Counted from the first letter of the stretch, positions 11,746 to 23,429 are shown. The stretch is DNA of 64,000 nt from Alentia gelatinosa (GCA_950022655.1 OX465583.1:66820652-66884651), one strand, 5' to 3'. Notes: generated by a model not told the origin, from the sequence alone. Program-made: numbers and translations.

Positions 11746-12487
11746 AATACCATTTACTCCTAGTTTTAGTTTGAGAGAAAACTTGATTTATTCTGTCACC
11801 TAGAACGGTCGCGTGTCTTACCTGTCAGGTACAGGTGAGAGCTGATATCAAATAGGAACCTAATTAACAGTTTCTCCAATGTCCACATGTTGTTTGTCGG
11901 CTAATGATTTCAGTCTTGACACAGTTGGGTCGGATTTTTTTAAACCTGCTAAATTACACTTTCATCCCAGGGTCAGACACCCAAAAAATAATTTAAGACT
12001 GATACTTCTTTTTTTATATTTCATATTAGTCACCTTCCAGAAAAACTTTATTCCAACAAAATCAGATGAATGGTTTAGATTTCAGACCCTTTTGAACTTG
12101 TGTGTAATACTGCTTGTTATGTGTAAAATTCTTTCTACTGTGTGCATACAATGATCTGGCGGGATCTGTGTCGACTTCCCAGCGGAATACTGCTTGTTGT
12201 CCACCCCACTAAAATAAAAGAAAAGTTATGAAAGCTTATAATTAGAAAAAACTAATATCATATGTTGACAAAACACCTTTATCACATATTAAATTTGAAA
12301 CAAAAGTTCTAAGCCATATTTGGGTGTTTGCCACACAGGGGTGTCGTACAATACGAGAGGGGGGGGGGGGGGGGGGGACAACACGTTTTCAAAACTAATC
12401 AGAACCTATCGGCTTGGTCAGTACGGGTTTAGTAAACTAACTTCTTCTGCTCCTACATCTTGGTACACTCTCATAGTATTCCCTTAA

Positions 12488-13432
12488 AGGCATATCGGAC
12501 AATTTGGCTTGAAAATCAAAACCCATGTCAATTTCCTGAAAATTCAATATGATGATATTTAAGTCTTGTAGAACACATATCTAACTTAAAATTCTGGGGT
12601 CACTGTGCTAGTATAATAGAATATATAGAAATTCTAAAGAGCTGTTTTTTACATAGTAAAACCCATGTCATTTTCTCCAACCTTTCACAGAATGTAGTTA
12701 ATGTATCATACTACAGATTTAAACTTCAAAAACTGTAGGTCACTAACCTGGTTTTTGAGAGAGTTCAAGAAAGCTATATTTTTCATTACATTTCCTACAG
12801 AAATCATACAACTGAAAGTGGGCCTATTTTACCTATTGGGTGAAATCAAACTATACAAAACTTAAAATTTGCTCTTATGAGTTTGGTATATGCCACAAAT
12901 TACCAATTTCAATGTATAAATGTGAATTTATACAATGTATTCAATGTATGAATGTGAATTTTAAAATAATGTCAATTATAAGTCAAAACTGGTTTGTTGA
13001 GATTCATTCTAATTCTATATGAGTAAATTTAACATTTTGTCCAGTTTATCGAATCTTAATAGGCAAAATAGGCCAATTTACATTTGCTTGATTTACATAG
13101 GAAATGTACTGAAAAATATATGGTTTTCTTCAATTCTTTCAAAAATAAGGATGGTGACCTATGGTTTTTAAAACCTAAATGAGTAGTACTCTATATATAC
13201 TATATTCTGTGAAAGTTTGAGGAAAATGACATGGGTTTTACTACGTGAAAAAAATACTTTTTAGAATGTCTATATATTTTAATATGAAATTGTCATAATA
13301 TTGATATACAAATCAAAAACTAGCATGGTGACCCCCGATTTTTAAGTTAGATATGTGCTCCACAACACTTGGAGATCATCGTATCAAATTTTCATGGGTT
13401 TTAACTTTCAAGCCAAATTGTGCGATGTGCCT
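12488..13432. mobile_element. Foldback element with ~470-bp arms and TTAA duplication (piggyBac-like)
   Basis: The two halves are imperfect inverted copies of each other over nearly the full length: AGGCATATCGGACAATTTGG at the left pairs with a complement ending at 13432, and inner blocks such as TAACTTAAAATT/AATTTTTAAGTTA and ACTATATATTTT pair as well. It is flanked by TTAA on both sides (12484-12487 and 13433-13436), the duplication made by piggyBac transposases. No transposase. It could form a long RNA hairpin in the intron transcript. Confidence 0.8.
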
Positions 13433-13469
13433 TTAATACTCTACAACTGGTCTAATTTTGGTGTTACAG

Positions 13470-14105
13470 AAGCCGCAGACGTCGGTCATGGAGACGTCCC
13501 CGTCAGAGAAGACCAACCTGTCGACGTGGCAGGTCCGCGAGCTGCTCGAGTCGCAGATCGTCACGCCGGTCCTCCGTAAACAGGAGTCCACCGTCACCGC
13601 CTTCCGCGTGACGTGGCGCGGCGACGCTGATGACGTCACCTCCGCCTGGCGTGACGTGGCGGCGCGACGCAAGGAGCTGGACGACGTGGTGGCCAAGGAG
13701 AAGAACCTGTCCTTCTTCATCTCCTCCGTGACGGCGGAGAACGCGCCGGCCGCGTCCTTCCCGTGCGTGGGATTCTGGGTAGTGACGCGGCACCCGGCGT
13801 TCAACAAGGACGCCCTGCTGGACGAGGTGCGCAGAGCGTGCGGGGCCGGAGAACTCAAGCCCGTCCTCAAGGCGGACGGCGGCTCCCTCGACGAGTTCGG
13901 CGCCCTGTGCCAGATGGTGAAGGACTACGGCGACGGCATGGTGCAGCGACGCGTGGCGGAGAGCGCCCGCAGAGCCGGCTGGCCCAACGCGCCCCCGACA
14001 GTGCGATTCGTACTCCGGGAGAAGTTCTTTGAGCACATGTTGAAGAATGCCATGAAGCAGTTGAGACCCGCCTCCTTCACCGCGTCATTGGAGAAGATCA
14101 TCTGA
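13470..14105 (+). CDS. C-terminal exon of the Ser/Pro/Thr-rich putative nuclear protein
   Basis: The acceptor (GGTGTTACAG) ends at 13469 and the frame continues in phase 0 from the exon ending at 10535; stop TGA at 14103-14105. It codes 211 residues, making 776 from the ATG at 8841. Unlike the previous exon, most of this one looks like a folded alpha/beta domain: STWQVRELLESQIVTPVL, a strand-rich part (STVTAFRVTWRG), FPCVGFWVVTRHPAF, and a helical end (REKFFEHMLKNAMKQL). The exon is very GC-rich and has few stops in any frame, so open frames on the opposite strand are shadows. No Cys/His metal site, catalytic motif or membrane segment is evident. Family not recognised; a protein-interaction domain is the simplest guess. 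Confidence 0.88.
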   Translation, partial: KPQTSVMETSPSEKTNLSTWQVRELLESQIVTPVLRKQESTVTAFRVTWRGDADDVTSAWRDVAARRKELDDVVAKEKNLSFFISSVTAENAPAASFPCVGFWVVTRHPAFNKDALLDEVRRACGAGELKPVLKADGGSLDEFGALCQMVKDYGDGMVQRRVAESARRAGWPNAPPTVRFVLREKFFEHMLKNAMKQLRPASFTASLEKII

Positions 14106-14109
14106 TGGG

Positions 14110-14300
14110 TGACCTTGATGGATGACCTTGATAGATGAGCTTGAAGGGTGACCTTGATGGGTGACCTTGAAGGGTGACCTTGATGGATAACCTTGAAGGG
14201 TGACCTTGATGGATATCCTTGATGGATGACCTTGAAGGGTGACCTTGAAGGGTGACCTCGATGGATGACTTTGAAAGATGACTTTGAAAGATGACCTTGA
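14110..14300 (+). repeat. 13-bp tandem array in 3' UTR carrying TGACCTTGA
   Basis: Fifteen units at an exact 13-bp spacing begin five bases after the stop codon. Nine have a perfect TGACCTTGA; the other six differ by one or two bases (for example TGAGCTTGA, TGACCTCGA, TGACTTTGA). TGACCTTGA is the complement of TCAAGGTCA, the monomeric site for ERR and NR5A (SF-1/FTZ-F1) nuclear receptors. Whether it is bound is unknown; the array may simply be a minisatellite. Confidence 0.9.
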
Positions 14301-14310
14301 TGGATGTCTG

Positions 14311-15095
14311 AACTGAACATGTGGCGTGAAAGCATTATTTACTGACTGCATTTTTCCTTCACCAGGAGTTTATTTATATGAACAGATTATCATTTTATCA
14401 TGACTCGTTATATATAGCGGTCTCTGGTTAAGACCCTAACTACTGTGTTCACCATTTACACTCTTGACACTTGCCAAGTTGTTAAACACATAAAACAGAT
14501 ACATTGTAATTATCGTAATCGTATAAATATATGTTGACATAAAACAACTCCACATAACCTGCCAAATGGCAGGACTTTTTATGTCTGTAACCCCGTCCTT
14601 TCGCGTATAATTGTTAAGGCATTTATTTGAAGGGCACAGCTATAGAATACTTAAAATAATCCCAACTATTGGAACATCGAATTGCATTCTCATTATTTTA
14701 ATCGGAAAAGGTACCCTTTGAGAGTTAAGAAGATATATCTTTGTGAGGAAAAGTGGTTATTTGATTTCAGTTTTTTTCTGAATCACGAGTCTAAAGCCTT
14801 CTATCCACAACCAAAAAAATGGAAGGATTTCAGATTCAAACCAGAAATGCAACACGATGAAGAGTGAGAGGGAGCAGGTGGTTGGCTCTTCAGATATCGA
14901 ACATGGCAGTGGTGACTGGGGTGTTTTTGTTTACTTACTACACCAGATATCCGTAGAAGCTCCCAGCCTGTAGCATAATCTGTACATATCTCTTTTTGTT
15001 ATTTTAAAAAGGTTTTTATTAGATGATAAAGAGTTCACAAATACAGGTAGCATGATCTTCCACTGAATTCCCTCACAGACAAAATAAGACCTTAC
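14311..15095. other. Probable 3' UTR / intergenic DNA
   Basis: Nothing recognised beyond AT-rich sequence. No convincing polyadenylation signal near the stop codon; an AATAAA at about 15235 lies inside a mobile element. Confidence 0.4.
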
Positions 15096-15420
15096 TATAT
15101 ACCCATGCCGTATATACTGTAAATACGCACCGTTTCGGCATGTGGCGTAAAAATACTGTACAGACCAGTGGTCCGTACAAGAAAATACAGACTACCTACC
15201 CATACACATTTATTAAAATATTGGTTGTTAAGCCAAATAAAATTGATTTTTTTTAATTTCGGGAATATAGTAAATATATAAGGTCCAACCATGCTTATAC
15301 AAGTCACAGAACTCAATGATGATTTACCGTTTGTACGGAACTCGGCGTAAACGCCTCGGTCCGTACAAACCGTAAATTAGCATCTCGTTCTTTGACTTGT
15401 ACAAGCATGGTCAGGACGTT
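15096..15420 (-). mobile_element. Hairpin-capped element, TATACCCATGCC type, copy 1
   Basis: Reads TATATACCCATGCCGTATA at the left and ends with a hairpin of about 140 bp (15281-15420) centred on GGCGTAAACGCC. The arms pair CCAACCATGCTTATACAAG with CTTGTACAAGCATGGTCAGG. Reverse orientation to the copies at 32556 and 60338. Confidence 0.8.
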
Positions 15421-17250
15421 CTATATAAATATATAAAACCAGATGTGTGGTAATATCCGAGCGAATATGAGGAAATTACTTTGTCTAGTCCGAGAAGATT
15501 ACGACAGCTTTATCTGAAACCAGTTGATATATTCATTATTCAGCATTGAAAATTTGAATTACCAAAGAAAATAAAAAATAACTGTCGATCTTCTCACACA
15601 CTACTTTATACCCAAGGACTTTTCCCGTAATCTCCCGGAGATTACGAGCACCCGTAATCTACGCCCTGTGAATTACACAGACCCTGTGAGTTTAGTATGC
15701 AGATTCCGTAATTGGTGATTGATAAATTACAATACAAATCACAAAGATGGACAGAACAAAATCAACATATACGTATATATGTCTAATTGAACAAATTGGA
15801 CGTTAAACTACCCAAACAAGCAAACAACATGGTATCAACATGCCAAATTTCTCCTGACTTCAATAGCCTTTGTTGTTATGATATAGGGATGCCAGTTTTC
15901 AATGTCTACATTGATATTCATGTTTTCATTTTCAAAATGAAAAAGTATTTTCCCTTGTGTAATATTGACATACCAACTGCTAAATAACCAAATTCAGCCA
16001 CAGACTATGATCTCCCACTGTACCTCCTCAATGACCCATGTAAAAACTTGAACTTTCCCTTGGTCCCCTGATTTCCCCACTGTAATGCATAAGCCCTGTA
16101 TTGCAATGACAAATATTTGAATGTTTTTTCTAACCTCAACTGGCATCCCTGAAATATGGTGTAATGTAAGGAGCTAAAACTGACTTAACTATGGAATTTC
16201 TTCATTGCAAATGGAAAAATTCATCTTAATTGGACAAGATAATTTACTACAAAGTTGATACCGATTTTAACGCATCTCCGGCAAAACGAAAAAAAATCCG
16301 CAACAAAGTGACTCATTTCGGTCCGGATTTGAGAACAGAATACAGGAGGATTATATGATTTTTGAGAAGCAGGTTTTCTCACAAGTATGTTCTTTGATCA
16401 TTAGTGTTTGGAAACAAATTTCCAAACACAAGCAACCTACAATTGCTACTGTTGCAGCACGTAGAGAATTTCACATAAAGTAATTTAACCCCAATTTCTA
16501 AACTTTTATGTCCTTATGAAGCGTACAATGAGAAGTGTTATGGTTTGCCTGTATTTTTTTTTCAAACCAGTCTAAAGCTGACTGCCAAATAGCAGCACCA
16601 TCTAATGATATTACGAACCCAAGCCATGACTTTAATATCCCTTCACCAAACTTACAAAAGAGAAATGCCGACACGACACCCAATCATTCCATTACGATTA
16701 TCGCTAACCATTACCTGAAAGAATAATAATGATAAACACACTTTTCCTTTCTTTTGAAAAATATTGGGATAGTGTATATTACTTCTTTCTGTCGTTTCGG
16801 TAGGAGATATGTTTCTGTTTGATACGAATAATTCTTCCATTTTGTTTCTAACCACATTGGGTTAGAATTTGATACGAAAAAAAAAACCCCTTAGGAATTG
16901 AGTCTTATTTCACTTTTCTTAGTTATTTTCAAGGAATGAAACCTGGGAGAATACATGTACTTTATTTTATGCAGATTCTTACTGTTTTATAGTATTCTTT
17001 AGGCTCTTTGTATGTGTTGCTGACTATGTACACTATGACCATGTTCACAGACAATAATTAATGTAACTGCCACGTAGATGTATATGCATATACATTCGTA
17101 GACTAGTTTGTCAGGGATGTCAGGTTTTCTTGTGTCCACGGAAATCTGTCATTTCATTTTATTATAATACAAAATTCTTTTTCTTCACATAAAATGAGTA
17201 TAACAACTGCTAAATTACTCAAATCATCCAAAGCCATCCATTGCCCATTT
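15421..17250. other. Gene-free stretch with hairpin remnant and SINE tail
   Basis: A decayed hairpin with CCCGTAATCTCCCGGAGATTACG lies near 15628-15650 and a CCGTAATTGGTGATTGATAA end near 15706. A SINE tail (AATTGGACGTTAAACTACCC) lies near 15794-15813. Beyond that I see no gene or repeat. Confidence 0.5.
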
Positions 17251-17534
17251 TATCTCACCCCTGGTATTTTTTCCCCATAGACTTAACATTGGGAACTCGT
17301 ATCCAACGCCCATGATATATTTAGGGAAAAATATCCAATGGGGGATTACGTCACAAATGTTAGCCTATTAATCAATGGGAAGGGTGAGATAAATTCAGAA
17401 ACCCATTCAAGTTTAGGGTCAGAGCTTATATCCTATCGAGTTTGAATCACTACGTGATTCACGCGGCTTCACCTTGTGAATTACATAGTGATTCGAACTC
17501 GATTGGATACGAGCGCTGATCCTAAACTTTCATG
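17251..17534 (-). mobile_element. Hairpin-capped element, TATCTCACCCC type, copy 1
   Basis: Begins TATCTCACCCCTGGTA, contains CATAGACTTAACATTGGG, and the body closes with GGGTGAGATA (about 17382). The terminal hairpin (about 17400-17534) has arms TAGGGTCAGAGCT / AGCGCTGATCCTA and inner dyads GAATCACTACGTGATTC and ATTCAC...GTGAAT around GCGGCTTC. Two more copies occur at 35434 and 42799. Confidence 0.8.
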
Positions 17535-18234
17535 CCACAGACTCATGTTTTGACACAGATCTTTACCTCCATTCCCTGCATCACCATGGACTGAACCTTG
17601 CCCACATCCCCCCCCCCCCCCCCCCTCCGTCGCCGACTCCGACACAGTGTCTGTGATGCAGTAAACCACGGAAAAACCACGGGAGGATTCCAGGCCATGA
17701 TTCTCATTGGTCACTGAATACCAGAGCTGTGGTGGGAGAGTGATAGGCAGATTCCGCATGGCACTCAGTCCTGACATTTTTTTTTTAATTGATCTATTTC
17801 TGGTCTATGTGCTAGATTCTGTAGGCGAAATCGTCGCTGTCGTTTGCTTTTAATGACCATATTTTCTAAAATAAGTTGTATTTGAACCAATGTTGTCATT
17901 CGTAATGCTATGTTTGAAGTAATATTCATGTCAAATAAGAACCAAATCGTATGAGCGAAAATAAGTGCAAAATATCGATTCAAATGTTGTAGAGGGAAGC
18001 ACTGTACCAAACAGTAGCCCCCTACACTGGCCTCCAGAACCATGAACAATACTACCGTAATTTTTTCTGGTCCTATCTGGCATCCCTGTATGATGGTACC
18101 GTACATGTTTGTACAAAGTTATGATGACTTATTTGTAATCTCTTGTTTCTGAGAATTGTCCTGACCTGAAGGCATGGCGAGTGTTTTCTGTAAAAGCTGG
18201 GATTTGTTTTACACGTTAAGCGCGAGATCCACTA
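17535..18234. other. Gene-free stretch with poly-C tract
   Basis: Poly-C tract near 17609-17625. No exon or dispersed repeat recognised. Confidence 0.4.
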
Positions 18235-18385
18235 AGGCGACCAAGCGAATGCGTCTGCGATCCATGTGACCGTGCGAATCCCATCCGATGATATTCAACA
18301 TATTGAATATTGTCGTAAGGCATTCGCATGTCCATGCGAACGTCTACAAACACAAATCCACATGGAAAATCGCCTTAGTGGATCT
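18235..18385. mobile_element. Short MITE with AGATCCACTAAGGCGA termini
   Basis: Terminal inverted repeats AGATCCACTAAGGCGA and TCGCCTTAGTGGATCT bracket 151 bp that also contains inner inverted motifs (CATTCGC / GCGAATGC; CAACATATTGAATATTG). No clear target duplication. Nonautonomous DNA transposon of unassigned superfamily. Confidence 0.75.
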
Positions 18386-18751
18386 GGTGCTTCACTGTAC
18401 CGCAACCTGTATTATACATGATGAGATCTCTGTAAACAGATGAAACCCTGTGACACCTATCTCTATGTCTGCATGAAAGTTTATCATGACACCTGTTCTA
18501 TATTTTTGTGATTTTGTTTTCCTAAAACGAACTCTGTGGGATTTGTCGACAGATGCCCATTAAACTGGGACTACTTGTTTACTGTTTACTGACTGGATAT
18601 ACACCATGCGTGTTAAAACTACAATACAAGAGAATTTAACGTGGTTTGCCAAAGCTTGGCGCGTTATCGAGAGTTGACAGTACAGTTTACCGTTGACCTT
18701 GAACGATATCAGTTAGGTTTTTAACATGATTATCTCAACTGCGAGAAATTA

Positions 18752-18757
18752 AATAAA
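18752..18757 (+). terminator. Candidate polyadenylation signal AATAAA
   Basis: AATAAA followed 25-35 bases later by a TG-rich stretch (TGTTGTTATTGTGTG). It would give the plus-strand gene ending at 14105 a 3' UTR of about 4.6 kb, which is long, so assignment to that gene is uncertain. Confidence 0.3.
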
Positions 18758-18896
18758 GATGTATAGTTATTTTCCAATGTTGTTATTGTGTGACCTTTAA
18801 GAGCTTGTTGGAGTAGAAATGGGTAAGTTGATCCTGCGTGCCATAGAAAGTAATTCGACAGAAACAGACGTTATTGAAGTGTTTAACCCATTTACG

Positions 18897-19216
18897 GCGG
18901 GTGATGCCATATGGCAATAACCGTGCTGGGGCGGGTGAATCCGAAATCATTTTCTTAATATAGCAAAATTTCGTTTTTGTGGAATAAAATATGAAATATT
19001 AGATATATAATCATGAAATTTTCACAGAATATAGATGCAATACCCAGCTAATGATTTTGGGTGAAATGGAAGATTTATTATTGCATATTCTATCACCTCC
19101 TTAACTATAGAACTGTCACAATAGGCCTGAGACTTCCCGCCCCCTGGCGGTATACATAAGCACTAGTACCCGCCCCTTACCACATACTATTGCCACTGGT
19201 AACCGCCCTTAAAGGG
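18897..19216. mobile_element. piggyBac-like MITE (TTAA-CCCNTTT)
   Basis: TTAA at 18893-18896 and 19217-19220 flank termini CCCATTTACGGCGGGT and its imperfect partner ACCGCCCTTAAAGGG. Inner inverted blocks GGGGCGGGT / ACCCGCCCC and GGCAATA / TATTGCC also pair. 320 bp, no transposase. The TTAA target and CCC start fit piggyBac-derived MITEs. Confidence 0.8.
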
Positions 19217-19944
19217 TTAATTCTTAAGGGGAAATAATTCTTTATTATTTCAATTGTGTTGTCAAATAGAATACATCCTCATTCCATTAATACAAAATGG
19301 CGAACTAAGAAACCAATTTATTTATCCAGAATTAACAAGTTCTAATTATTCACAACTTTTTTTTTTTTTTTTTTTTGCAATCAGTTGTTCCAGTGCATAT
19401 TTGGTCCTTAAATCTTAAATCTCTACAACATTATCAGAAAACACAGTAAACAATTCCAAACTACAATTCGTAATGATGTGGTCATACCATTGCTCCTTTT
19501 TTTTTAGGTATTCTAACTAAAGCAACCTATATATTTCTTTTCTAAGATCTATGTTTCTTCTTTTCACCTTTAAATCTATTCACAATCATTTATAGGGAAA
19601 TGGAACCATACTGAATGTTGACATCTACATCATGAGGCAAAATACAGAGATAATTCATTTCTTTGGTATATAATTTGGATTTTCTATTAGTTATCCTGCT
19701 CTTAGATAATGGAAATAAGACTATACAAGTTCACCCAGTTAAGGATGACAGTTTTCCACTTTTCCATGGAAATGCTTGTTTTTATTTCTCATTTATGAAA
19801 TAAGTTTTCTTGTTTAAAACAAAATTAGTATGAATTGGGCCTTATTCGGAACAGAAAAAAAGTGGTTTAAATCTTGCCACACGCCCTAAGCCTTATCCCA
19901 CGTGATCTGCCGGCCTAGCTGCGACCCTGACTATGGATTGCATA
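19217..19944. other. Gene-free stretch with poly-T run
   Basis: A poly-T run of about 18 lies near 19359-19376. No exon or named repeat recognised. Confidence 0.4.
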
Positions 19945-20360
19945 CACAATAATGACTGGTTATGTGTCCGAGTGGCCGTAATCTCCTAGTAGTTGATAAC
20001 GTAATATCCTCGCTAATCGCTCGGATATTACTATGGGTCAACTACTCGGAGACTTGCATACAAAATCAGTCGTTATTGTATTTATTACCCACCTACAAGA
20101 TTAAAAACAAATCTATTGCAATTAAAAGGTTTCTGCAAGACATTTAGTACCAGACACCACAGCACTGTTAAGCGTGGCAGTAATTTGGTGTAGACTTACA
20201 GCAATATACAGTTCGCCATTAATCTGTACTTTTAGCATGCAAAGTGGACAGGACTATTTTCCCGGAATCTCCTGCAGGAGATTCTGACATGCTCAAATCT
20301 CTGGGTAGCTGTTTCCAGGTGCCCTATACATTTCCTATGGAGACTCCGTAATCAGTGGGT
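19945..20360 (+). mobile_element. Hairpin-capped element, TATTACCCACC type, copy 1
   Basis: Hairpin about 19945-20075: outer arms AATGACTGGTTATGTG / AATCAGTCGTTATT, inner arms GTAATATCC / GGATATTAC around CTCGCTAATCGCTC. Body bracketed by TATTTATTACCCACC (about 20078) and TCAGTGGGTAATATT (about 20353), with TTTCCTATGGAGACTCCGTA near the right end. Closest relative is at 60969-61510. Confidence 0.8.
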
Positions 20361-20372
20361 AATATTAGGAAA

Positions 20373-20660
20373 CGTCCTTACTGTGGGCGAAACTTTTATT
20401 GTTCGTGGTCATTTTTGGTTTTTCATACGGCCTGACGCCGTAGGTGGAAGGCCGTACGAAAAACCAAAAATGATTGAGAACAATAAAAGTTTTGCCCACA
20501 GTCAGGATGTTTGCTTATTATTATATACCATAAGATAATTAAAAACTCCATTTTAATGACTTATAAAGTCACAGTCACAGCGGGCACGAACATTATTATT
20601 ACTGCACCCCTAGCAGCGGGCGGTATTTAATAAACATTCGGACACAGGTATATAATAATA
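20373..20660 (+). mobile_element. Hairpin-capped element, TATATACC type, copy 1
   Basis: A hairpin of about 150 bp (20373-20515) pairs TACTGTGGGCGAAACTTTTA with TAAAAGTTTTGCCCACAGT; its centre holds GGCCTGACGCCGTAGG. Body bracketed by TTATTATTATATACC (about 20516) and GGTATATAATAATAA (about 20646). Confidence 0.75.
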
Positions 20661-21624
20661 ATTAGCAAGAGGCGACCCCATAGCACCTGCATGCACAGGT
20701 TCAGCTCTGTTACCCACAGCTAGGGGCAGGTACAACACATCCTCTACAGAGAAACAAACAAAGCACCACTCGATCCCCACATTTGTATTAGAAGCATACC
20801 TTACAATTGAATGGGACGAAGTAAACCCTTCCTGTTTATCTAGCTGTGAAAGGATATACGAAACCGCCGAAAGTGGCAGGATGCAGCGAGGTTCAAATTT
20901 CAGCTAATTCTTTTAAGGCATTCTACCTCATCTTAGAGAGACTCTGTATTTCCCATATTATCAGCTACTTCCATTATCTTTCAGGACGTGCATAACAAAA
21001 TTGGTGATATCAGATTTCTCCATCATGCTTTATCATGCAAATTATTCATCAATTTTGTATTTTCTAGATGAATTACATGTAGGTAGGATTGTGTACCTTG
21101 GCCAATGATTAAAACGGAAGCTTACATAATAAAACAGATGATTTATTTCTTGTGTGACATGTTGGTAGAAATATTCATCGTGAACCACTGAAGTGAATTC
21201 TTGTTTATGTGTCAACCATCGTATAAATCATCGTAGAGAACTGGAAAATACAGAACAGGTAGCACCTTGACAATAACCAGTTAACTACACTATCTTCTTG
21301 AAACTCTGGTCATAATACAATAAGTATGCTTTAAATATACTCTAGGCCCCACTCTTGGATTTGTCACTAATAATACTCATATGGTAGAATATATATTAAT
21401 TATTATGGTAAAACTACACAAACTTTTTTACTCAGTAGGGTGAAATAATATTCAGACACAGATTTTACTTGTTTGTACACCCTTTTACATACTTGAACAT
21501 GGCTTTAGGCCTTAAATAATATAGAATAGCCCCATTTGGGCTCATAATCTACTCCATATATGATAATATTCACTCATGTCTTGACTCGATATACTTTTAG
21601 GCTCACATCATGGAGCAAGCAGAT
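20661..21624. other. Gene-free stretch
   Basis: No exon or dispersed repeat recognised. Confidence 0.4.
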
Positions 21625-22215
21625 TTCAAGTAGTCACGCTCCACCAAAATTAACTATCGTAGACCTCTGCGACACGCTCCCGACACGCCATGACACTCCA
21701 CGACAAAGGTCCAGTCATATGAAAAATCGAACATGTTCGATTTTGTCATAACCTTGTCAGAAGGCTCCCGACAAGCTTCCCAGTGGCAGCCTGTCGTGGC
21801 CTTGTCGTAGACTCTTGTCGGGAACTGAGGTCCACCAACCACGACAAGGCTACAACAAGTCCACCAATTGTAGGCCTGTCGTGGACCTTGTTGGAATGCC
21901 ATTGTCGTAGCCTTGTCATGGTTGGTGGACGCCCGCCTTTAGCGCTTGTCGGAAGCCTCCGTCCACTAGTGCAGCATGCTACGATAGCCTTCCGAATGCT
22001 CCGACACACTCCGACATGTCGGAAGCCTCCCGACACACTCCAACAATTCCACCATGTTGTCGTAAATTGTCGTAAGCGTGTTGGGAGGCCTGTGACACGC
22101 TCCGACACAGACCCTGTGTCGGGATGTGTGGCAGTCCTTGTCGGAAGTCGAGGTCCACTACTGCAATTACTCCCACACTTCCGTCATGTCGGAAGGCCTA
22201 CAGTGAGAGTGCAAG
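21625..22215. mobile_element. Degenerate, enlarged copy of the GGCGTCCACC TIR element
   Basis: Shares long blocks with 54155-54599: the palindrome AATCGAACATGTTCGATT, CTTGTCGTAGACTCTTGTC, and GGTTGGTGGACGCCCGCCTT near 21924. Sequence continues past that terminus with more CTTGTCGGAAG-type motifs in both orientations to about 22200, so this is a rearranged or composite copy. Open frames through it are chance. Confidence 0.65.
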
Positions 22216-22947
22216 ATATGACCTAAATAAGTTTGTCTGAAGTCCATATTATTACACTTCAAAAGCCATCTCTGACCCAGCAAAAAAAAAAAAAAAAAAA
22301 TGAAAAGCGCCCTCGTCATATTTTTCATGGCTTGGTGATGAGAAACGATTTTTTTTTCCGAGTGGCCTTTGATTTCTCACAGCTTTCCACAGCTTTGATT
22401 TGGATCCCCTAACATGATGGGATGTGATTCCACTTTTTTGTTACAATCACCAAACATAGACAAAACATAGATCATAGATCATGACTCACAAAAATATGAA
22501 TATTCAGATAGAAGTACACAAAAAATATGCAATATTAATATATCAAAAATAACTCTCACACTAGAGAGATCAGACTGTCAACATGGCTTCTCAGAGTTAA
22601 CAGGTCAAATCAGGGGGACCCAAAACAAGTCCAATTTGAGCAAATTACATGGAATTACATCAAACTACCACAGGATTACACTCAAGAGGCACTGAGGGAT
22701 ATGTCCTGCTGTTTTTTGTGAGTTGACGAACAACCATTTTAACTTTAATGTGAGAGATTCACTCAAATCCCCTAATATCACTCGGAAATGTGATCTGTGT
22801 TTTTTACTTGTTCAGTACAGATTGAGTGACGTTAAAACAGGGACAAATTCCGTATTTTGGGGGGTAAAATTACATGTGTTGAAACTTGAGATACGAAATG
22901 TAAAGAGAAACTGACGCTATGGTTTGTGGAAGGCTCCTGGTAGGTCT
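22216..22947. other. Gene-free stretch with poly-A run
   Basis: A run of about 18 A lies near 22283-22300. Nothing else recognised. Confidence 0.4.
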
Positions 22948-23178
22948 GGGGCCTGTTTAATAATCTAGTCTCGCACATGAAGACTCCTTTTCTGTACCGT
23001 AGGCCATAGAAACTCAGGGACGATGTGGGTCAACTTAAGTCAACACTTACCGGTATGTACGACCTTATTATGCTAATTCTGTCATAGCGAACAAACGTAG
23101 ATATCATTGAACGATAACCGCTGTACAAGATTCAGAAAATGGTCTTCAAGTAAGATCCTAATTAATTAAACGAACCCC
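22948..23178. mobile_element. MITE with GGGGCCTGTTTAATAATCTAG termini, copy 1
   Basis: Starts GGGGCCTGTTTAATAATCTA and ends TTAATTAAACGAACCCC. Internal motif CAGGGACGATGTGGGTCAAC is shared with the copies at 31758 and 52201. 231 bp, noncoding. Confidence 0.75.
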
Positions 23179-23429
23179 AGAAGCACAGGCATGGTGTTCC
23201 ACCAAAAAGGTCGTCACAGTTCTAGGTCAGATCTGCTGGTAAACCCCGTATGGTTGATGTACACATATTTCAACTAATTGGTGTACCCTATTTTCCAACT
23301 CGAACATCTAAGGTAAAAAGATGTTTAACAATTAGGTAATCATTTCAAATTTTACATCAATAAAATGGTACTTTTTACAGCGATGGTTACACCATAGACT
23401 GTCCTACACGTACACCCAACGTACACGTA

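Larger units (their letters stand above)
10536..13469 (+). other. Intron between the two gene exons
   Basis: GT at 10536 and AG at 13468-13469; both flanking exons are phase 0. It contains SINE remnants, a small hairpin-type element, a poly-G tract (about 12359-12377) and a large foldback element that ends only 37 bases before the 3' splice site. The remaining sequence is AT-rich with no feature recognised. Confidence 0.85.

Noticed and set aside
13503..14036. Minus-strand open frame of 177 codons
   Set aside because: Antisense shadow of the C-terminal exon; codon pattern and splice sites favour the plus strand.
13925..14351. Minus-strand frames with repeated HQGHPSRSPFKV-type peptides
   Set aside because: Translation of the 13-bp 3' UTR array.
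21783..22226. Open frames of about 120-150 codons on both strands
   Set aside because: They lie within a degenerate TIR element shared with 54155-54599.
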